Assembly (NCBI RefSeq): GCF_000340885.1
Contig: NC_020291.1
Span: 6,230,001-6,235,000, forward strand
From: Clostridium saccharoperbutylacetonicum N1-4(HMT)
GTDB lineage: Bacteria; Bacillota; Clostridia; Clostridiales; Clostridiaceae
Length of the DNA stretch: 5,000 bases
Direction: 5' to 3'
Below the pieces are notes generated by a model. The model saw only the letters and a program-made list of their open reading frames with translations. It was not told the origin of the DNA and did not search any database. How positions within the stretch are numbered: the first letter of the stretch is position 1; every line of letters begins with the position of its first letter. This document shows positions 1 to 5,000 of this stretch, one piece after another. The position numbers and the translations under genes are program-made.

Positions 1-4
1 CGTA

Positions 5-637
5 ATGCTAATTCTTTTATTCGCACTAGTAGGTTTCTTTACTTATACTATAGGAACAAAGTATGAGAATGGTTTAAAATTTAATATGTTATCATTTCTA
101 TTATTGCTTTTTCTTGTGATAGATCAAGGAATAAAAATACTTATAAAATTTTTTTGGTTCAATAACAATTTCCAAATAATTAAGAACATGTTATCTTTCA
201 ATCCGATAATTAATACTGAAGGCTCTTGGTTAAATGCCAGATTTGGTACATCTGTTAGTTTTCCTATTTTAATAACATTAAATATGTTTGCTATAGTTAT
301 TTTCTTAGAAATATATAGATACTATTTACATAAAGGGAATAAAGATTTTTGGGCAGATATGTGCTTTGTTTTTGTAATCTGTGGTGCTATTTGTTCACTT
401 ATTGACAAAGTATTTTATGGAGGAAGCTTAGATTTTATTGGAATAAGTAATTTATTCATAGCAGATATAAAAGACTTGTATATTAATATGGGTATATTAT
501 TCTTTGCTCTCACAATGTTTAACAATGGATCTTTATCGTCAAATGAATCTACATCATTTAAAGATGACATTCAATCTTTGAGAAAATTTTTATTATTTGT
601 AATACATGACTTCTCAAATAAATTCAAATCTCTTTGA
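5..637 (+). CDS. LspA-like (signal peptidase II family) membrane protein, divergent
   Basis: The predicted 210-residue protein has several hydrophobic segments (about 1-16, 28-50, 84-104, 119-138, 158-172) and a hydrophilic tail (173-210). The order of motifs matches signal peptidase II, the membrane aspartyl protease that cleaves prolipoprotein signal peptides after lipidation. These are DQGIK at 40-44, NTEGSW at 70-75, GAICSLIDK at 127-135, LDF at 142-144 and LFIAD at 150-154. D134 and D154 fit the catalytic aspartate pair. Differences from the usual motifs are visible: GNxxDR has become CSLIDK (Asn to Ser131, Arg to Lys135), and FNxAD has become LFIAD (Asn to Phe151). At 210 aa it is longer than the typical 150-170, with extra residues at both ends. 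It could be a secondary LspA paralogue or a related protein with altered activity. The start at 5 is uncertain: the frame is open to the window edge and no ribosome site is visible. It converges on the rRNA/tRNA unit downstream. Confidence 0.68.
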   Translation: MLILLFALVGFFTYTIGTKYENGLKFNMLSFLLLLFLVIDQGIKILIKFFWFNNNFQIIKNMLSFNPIINTEGSWLNARFGTSVSFPILITLNMFAIVIFLEIYRYYLHKGNKDFWADMCFVFVICGAICSLIDKVFYGGSLDFIGISNLFIADIKDLYINMGILFFALTMFNNGSLSSNESTSFKDDIQSLRKFLLFVIHDFSNKFKSL

Positions 638-690
638 ATCATATTACTATAACTTTATATTTCTATTAAAGCAAAACTAGACAGATAAAA

Positions 691-724
691 AAAAGAGTTT
701 TTACATAATTGTAAAAACTCTTTT
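691..724. terminator. Bidirectional intrinsic terminator between lspA-like gene and tRNA-Lys(UUU)
   Basis: A perfect 14-bp stem (691-704 with 711-724) encloses the 6-nt loop ATAATT. Read on the minus strand, the stem ends in TTTT and continues into four more T (687-694 are all A on the plus strand), giving an eight-T tract. This makes a strong terminator for the 5S-tRNA-Lys unit, whose tRNA ends at 778. Read on the plus strand, the stem again ends in TTTT, 54 nt after the stop codon of the LspA-like gene, so it probably serves both convergent transcripts. Confidence 0.9.
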
Positions 725-777
725 CTATATAAAAATACTAAGCAAGTTTCTAATAAAAACATTTTAATTTTATTTAT

Positions 778-853
778 TGGTGGCTTACCCGGGAATCGAA
801 CCCGGGACACCATGATTAAAAGTCATGTGCTCTACCGACTGAGCTAGTAAACC
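778..853 (-). tRNA. tRNA-Lys (anticodon UUU)
   Basis: The minus strand folds into a complete 76-nt cloverleaf with an encoded 3' CCA (780-778). The acceptor stem GGTTTAC/GTAAGCC is fully paired with one G-U. The D-stem is GCTC/GAGC, the anticodon stem is CATGA/TCATG, and the T-arm is CCGGG-TTCGATT-CCCGG. The anticodon loop CTTTTAA places TTT at 820-818, which reads lysine AAA and, by wobble, AAG. It lies 5 nt downstream of the 5S rRNA at 859-975 and is probably cut from the same transcript. A trailer of about 53 nt separates it from the terminator stem. Confidence 0.97.
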
Positions 854-858
854 ATTCT

Positions 859-975
859 ACCTCGCAACGTCCTACTCTGCCACACAGTCTCCCATGCAGT
901 ACCATCGGCGCTATAGACCTTAACTTTCCTGTTCGGAATGGGAAGGAGTGTTACCTCTATGCCATCATCACGAGA
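859..975 (-). rRNA. rrf: 5S ribosomal RNA (orphan copy, no adjacent 23S)
   Basis: The 117-nt minus-strand sequence has the 5S architecture: terminal helix CTCGTGAT (974-967) pairing with GTTGCGAG (868-861), and the conserved internal CCGAACAG and GCCGATGGTA-type segments. It is identical to the 5S at 2607-2723, and the identity extends to 858-976. Unlike that copy it is not preceded by 23S rRNA. Instead a consensus promoter lies about 70 nt upstream, and the next gene upstream is ldh. tRNA-Lys(UUU) follows after 5 nt. The ends given are from alignment to the usual 5S termini and may be off by 1-2 nt. Confidence 0.95.
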
Positions 976-982
976 TCTTATT

Positions 983-1005
983 CAGTTAACAATTTACAGT
1001 TAACA
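983..1005. repeat. Pair of CAGTTAACA direct repeats in 5S leader
   Basis: CAGTTAACA occurs at 983-991 and 997-1005, 14 bp apart start to start. Each contains the palindrome GTTAAC. They sit in the transcribed leader just upstream of the orphan 5S 5' end. The function is unknown; they could be a protein-binding site, part of a 5S processing structure, or chance in AT-rich DNA. Confidence 0.45.
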
Positions 1006-1026
1006 GTTGTACTATTGTGTCGAAAA

Positions 1027-1040
1027 CTTGTCTCAACAAG
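1027..1040 (-). other. Small hairpin at the predicted 5' end of the 5S-tRNA-Lys transcript
   Basis: On the minus strand CTTGT-TGAG-ACAAG forms a 5-bp stem with a 4-nt loop. It lies immediately downstream of the -10 box, so it would be at or near the start of the transcript. It might protect the 5' end or be part of leader processing; both roles are inferred. Confidence 0.4.
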
Positions 1041-1045
1041 ATTAT

Positions 1046-1074
1046 ATTATACAGAAAACACTATTCCTTGTCAA
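1046..1074 (-). promoter_or_regulatory. Consensus sigma-A promoter for the orphan 5S-tRNA-Lys unit
   Basis: On the minus strand there is a perfect -35 TTGACA (1074-1069), a 17-bp spacer (1068-1052) and a perfect -10 TATAAT (1051-1046). Upstream of the -35, about 1078-1105, are A-tracts (AAAAAAAG, TTTTAAAAAA) resembling an UP element, as is usual for rRNA promoters. Transcription should start near 1037-1040, giving a leader of roughly 63 nt before the 5S at 975. The match to both hexamers with optimal spacing makes this the strongest promoter in the window. Confidence 0.9.
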
Positions 1075-1177
1075 CATGTTTTTTAAAACTTTTTTTATTT
1101 ATTCTTATTAATCTATACTGGTGTCTTTATTATATTTGAATATGTCCCTAAAATCCTATATTCATGCACTATTTATA

Positions 1178-1210
1178 TAGCAAAGCACCAGTAAGGCTAG
1201 TGCTTTGCTA
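1178..1210 (-). terminator. Hairpin downstream of ldh, possible weak terminator
   Basis: TAGCAAAGCAC (1178-1188) pairs perfectly with GTGCTTTGCTA (1200-1210), an 11-bp stem with an 11-nt loop that can add two inner pairs. It lies about 45 nt after the ldh stop codon. The minus-strand sequence that follows is TATAAATAGTG rather than a clear T-tract. It may terminate inefficiently or mainly protect the mRNA 3' end, so some ldh readthrough towards the 5S unit is possible. Confidence 0.55.
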
Positions 1211-1254
1211 AAGTTATTTGAAACTATTCTCAAGAATGATTTATAATCTCCATT

Positions 1255-2202
1255 TTAGTTTATCTTTTTAATAGACTCTCTTATAAATTGAGCAGATTCT
1301 TTAAATTTTAGCAATTCAGCTTCTGTCATATGAATTTCAACAACCTCTTTTACTCCATCTGAATTCAAGACAGCTGGTACTCCACAAAAAACATCATTTT
1401 CCCCATACTCGCCTTTCAATAATGTTGATACTGGCATTATTTTATTTTCATCATTTATAATTGCTTTAATTATTCCAACTGTTGCAGTAGCTATTCCATA
1501 ATATGTGGTACCTTTTCTATTATATACTTCCCAACCTGCTTTCGCTGTTTCTAATACTAATTTGTCTAAATCCACATTTCCAACTCTATCTTTATTATCC
1601 TTTAAAATTTCATAGAATGATTTTCCACCAACAGTAACATGAGACCAAGGCACCATTTGAGAATCACCATGTTCTCCCATTGAGTATCCTTGAACGCTAC
1701 GAGGATCAACATTCAATAGTTCTCCTATAAAATTTTTTAATCTAGCTGAATCAACTGAAGTTCCTGTTCCTATGATATGGCTTTTGGGTAAACCTGATAT
1801 CTTATAAACATGGTACGCAATCATGTCTACTGGATTTGAGATTACAATAAAATGGCCTTTAAATCCACTCTTCATTATTGGCTCTACAATCGATTCTACT
1901 ATTCTAGCTGATAATTCCAATGTTGCTAACCTAGTTTGTCCTGGTTTAGGTGGTGCTCCTGCTGTTATTACTACGATATCAACATCTCCACATTGCTCAT
2001 AATTTCCCTTAACAACCTTTGTGTTTCGATTCAAATACTCTATACAGTGATTTAAATCCATAACCTCACCAAGCGCTCTTTCTTCATTTATGTCTATCAT
2101 TAATATTTCATCGCAAACTCCTTGTGTTATCAGACTAAAAGCTGTACTCGAACCTACTAACCCAGTTCCTACGATTGCAATTTTGCTCTTTCTTAAACCC
2201 AT
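1255..2202 (-). CDS. ldh: L-lactate dehydrogenase family protein
   Basis: The 315-residue protein (typical length for the family) is an NAD-dependent L-2-hydroxyacid dehydrogenase that most likely reduces pyruvate to L-lactate in the cytoplasm, regenerating NAD+ in fermentation. Numbered from the ATG at 2202, it shows GTGLVGSS at 12-19 (Rossmann nucleotide loop), D37 after strand beta-2 (NAD preference), PGQTR with catalytic Arg91, SNPVD with N123, D151 and R154 of the catalytic and carboxylate-binding pair, and catalytic His178 in GEHGDS. Two oddities are visible. The specificity-loop position that is Gln in classic LDH (NQKPGETR) is Pro85. The effector-site His of fructose-1,6-bisphosphate-activated enzymes is Gln171, although R168 is kept. 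Activity on a larger 2-oxoacid, as in L-hydroxyisocaproate dehydrogenases, therefore cannot be excluded. The gene is monocistronic, between two 5S-tRNA-Lys units. The ATG was chosen over the in-frame TTG at 2208 because of ribosome-site spacing. Confidence 0.9.
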   Translation of the reverse strand: MGLRKSKIAIVGTGLVGSSTAFSLITQGVCDEILMIDINEERALGEVMDLNHCIEYLNRNTKVVKGNYEQCGDVDIVVITAGAPPKPGQTRLATLELSARIVESIVEPIMKSGFKGHFIVISNPVDMIAYHVYKISGLPKSHIIGTGTSVDSARLKNFIGELLNVDPRSVQGYSMGEHGDSQMVPWSHVTVGGKSFYEILKDNKDRVGNVDLDKLVLETAKAGWEVYNRKGTTYYGIATATVGIIKAIINDENKIMPVSTLLKGEYGENDVFCGVPAVLNSDGVKEVVEIHMTEAELLKFKESAQFIRESIKKIN

Positions 2203-2210
2203 ATCCAAGT

Positions 2211-2214
2211 CTCC
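2211..2214 (-). promoter_or_regulatory. Ribosome binding site deciding the ldh start
   Basis: The minus strand reads AAAAAAGGAG followed by ACTTGGAT and then ATG. The GGAG core is 8 nt from the ATG at 2202-2200, the normal distance. It is only 2 nt from the alternative in-frame TTG at 2208-2206. The ATG is therefore the likely start and the TTG version adds two spurious residues. Confidence 0.8.
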
Positions 2215-2325
2215 TTTTTTAAACTAATATTTCAATTCATATATAATTTTCTAGTAATTACTGTAGTTTATGCTATTTTCTCACGATTTTATACATTTCT
2301 ATGTTTTACTATGTTTGCATTATGT

Positions 2326-2354
2326 ATTATCTACTAAAGTTAAAGCTAGTGCAA
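2326..2354 (-). promoter_or_regulatory. ldh: Candidate ldh promoter
   Basis: On the minus strand TTGCAC (2354-2349) and GATAAT (2331-2326) are separated by 17 bp. The -10 matches consensus at 5 of 6 positions and the -35 at 3 of 6. It would give a 5' untranslated region of about 115-120 nt. The region is so AT-rich that -10-like matches are common, so this is a moderate call. Confidence 0.45.
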
Positions 2355-2489
2355 CATTTAATTTTATACAATAAATCAATAAAAATATTAATTATTTTAT
2401 TAATTTATATTTTTATTATTCTTTTTATATAAGTTACCTAAAATATTCTTCTAAATTTATTATATTTATAATCTTCAATATAAACAAAA

Positions 2490-2518
2490 AAAGACTGCTA
2501 AATAATTTAGCAGTCTTT
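2490..2518 (-). terminator. Intrinsic terminator of the rRNA operon after tRNA-Lys(CUU)
   Basis: AAAGACTGCTAAA (2490-2502) pairs perfectly with TTTAGCAGTCTTT (2506-2518) around a 3-nt loop, a 13-bp stem (more likely 12 bp with a 5-nt loop). On the minus strand it runs into a seven-T tract (plus-strand A at 2486-2492). The stem starts only 4 nt after the tRNA CCA end, so the trailer is extremely short. Confidence 0.92.
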
Positions 2519-2522
2519 GCTT

Positions 2523-2598
2523 TGGTGCGTCATCAGGGATTCGAACCCTGGACACCCTGATTAAGAGTCAGGTGCTCTACCAACTGAGCTAATCACGC
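2523..2598 (-). tRNA. tRNA-Lys (anticodon CUU) with an acceptor-stem mismatch
   Basis: The minus strand forms a 76-nt cloverleaf with encoded CCA (2525-2523). The D-stem is GCTC/GAGC, the anticodon stem is CCTGA/TCAGG and the T-arm is CAGGG-TTCGAAT-CCCTG. The loop CTCTTAA puts CTT at 2565-2563, reading lysine AAG. The acceptor strands GCGTGAT and ATGACGC pair at six of seven positions. Position 5 (2594) is G opposite G68 (2531), where a C would restore a perfect helix. The gene is 8 nt downstream of 5S and is the last gene of the rRNA operon before its terminator. Its overall sequence is close to tRNA-Lys(UUU) at 778-853. Confidence 0.95.
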
Positions 2599-2606
2599 AA
2601 AATCTT

Positions 2607-2723
2607 ACCTCGCAACGTCCTACTCTGCCACACAGTCTCCCATGCAGTACCATCGGCGCTATAGACCTTAACTTTCCTGTTCGGAATGGGAAGGAGTGTT
2701 ACCTCTATGCCATCATCACGAGA
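2607..2723 (-). rRNA. rrf: 5S ribosomal RNA (in the 23S-5S-tRNA operon)
   Basis: This 117-nt 5S gene has the terminal helix CTCGTGAT (2722-2715) with GTTGCGAG (2616-2609). It is identical to the orphan 5S at 859-975. It follows the 23S gene after a spacer of about 176 nt, the standard bacterial order, and is followed by tRNA-Lys(CUU). Ends are set by homology and may differ by a nucleotide or two. Confidence 0.96.
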
Positions 2724-2899
2724 TTAAGTGAGTTCCCAAATCTATGATTTGGCTGAACGAACTTATGCAAATCGCTTCAGCGATTTGTATTCCTTATAAA
2801 AAGAATCCAGTTCATCACTTATCCTTTATTCAACTGAAAGAGATTGTTCTTTCAAAATTGCACATAGTTTTTTTAATGTATTTTTTACAACTTAACTTA
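2724..2899 (-). other. 23S-5S internal transcribed spacer with processing hairpins
   Basis: The spacer has no tRNA or reading frame but is rich in inverted repeats: CCAAATC/GATTTGG (2736-2742 with 2746-2752), CAAATCGC/GCGATTTG (2768-2775 with 2780-2787, loop TTCA) and TGAAAGA/TCTTTCA (2835-2841 with 2848-2854). A longer-range stem, TAAGTGA (2725-2731) with TCACTTA (2815-2821), encloses the first two hairpins and abuts the 5S 5' end. These are likely to shape rRNA precursor folding and RNase cleavage; that role is inferred from position. Confidence 0.7.

Positions 2900-5000
<2,101 letters not shown>

Larger units (their letters stand above)
2209..2489. other. AT-rich intergenic region between ldh and the rRNA operon terminator
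   Basis: Apart from the ribosome site and promoter candidate of ldh, this roughly 280-bp stretch shows no open reading frame of note, RNA gene or clear repeat. It is extremely AT-rich, particularly 2355-2480. I see no recognisable riboswitch and no clear Rex-type operator. Confidence 0.6.

Noticed and set aside
983..1010. Rex-like redox operator in GTTAAC-rich sequence
   Set aside because: The motifs are direct repeats without the TTGTTAA-N4-TTAACAA arrangement, and they lie downstream of ldh in the 5S leader rather than at the ldh promoter.
778..2598. ldh as cargo of an element integrated at a tRNA-Lys gene
   Set aside because: There is no integrase, no duplicated tRNA 3' fragment and no terminal inverted repeats. 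Both tRNAs are complete and encode different anticodons.

Overview
The window comes from a low-GC Gram-positive bacterium. The protein-coding and intergenic DNA is very AT-rich, Shine-Dalgarno sequences are strong (GGAG), and the rRNA genes are much richer in GC than their surroundings. The rRNA sequences, the clostridial style of the lactate dehydrogenase and the 5S-tRNA-Lys linkage suggest a clostridium, perhaps of the Peptostreptococcaceae (relatives of Clostridioides difficile). The family assignment is an inference from recall, not a search.

Layout, left to right. Positions 5-637 (+) encode a polytopic membrane protein of the signal peptidase II (LspA) type, with both catalytic aspartates but several altered motif residues. 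It converges on a perfect bidirectional hairpin terminator (691-724). Everything else reads leftward on the minus strand. At 778-975 lies a stand-alone unit, 5S rRNA followed by tRNA-Lys(UUU). It has no 23S in front of it and has its own textbook sigma-A promoter (1046-1074) with an A-tract upstream. Next is ldh (1255-2202), an L-lactate dehydrogenase family gene with its own promoter candidate and a weak downstream hairpin. Then comes the 3' end of a regular rRNA operon: 23S (2900 to the right edge, 3' portion of about 2.1 kb), a structured 23S-5S spacer, a second 5S (2607-2723), tRNA-Lys(CUU) (2523-2598) and a strong intrinsic terminator (2490-2518).

The unifying picture is two co-oriented 5S-tRNA-Lys-terminator cassettes flanking one metabolic gene. 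The two 5S genes are identical over 119 bp, with identity ending within 1-2 nt of the mature ends. The neighbouring tRNAs and spacers have diverged, which fits gene conversion or strong constraint on 5S. One 5S is co-transcribed with 23S and the other is driven by an independent rRNA-class promoter, which would give extra 5S and tRNA-Lys. Nothing here looks like a mobile element, CRISPR array or defence system. The points most worth a second look are the orphan 5S unit, the G-G mismatch in the acceptor stem of tRNA-Lys(CUU), and the altered active-site or effector residues in the LspA-like protein and Ldh.
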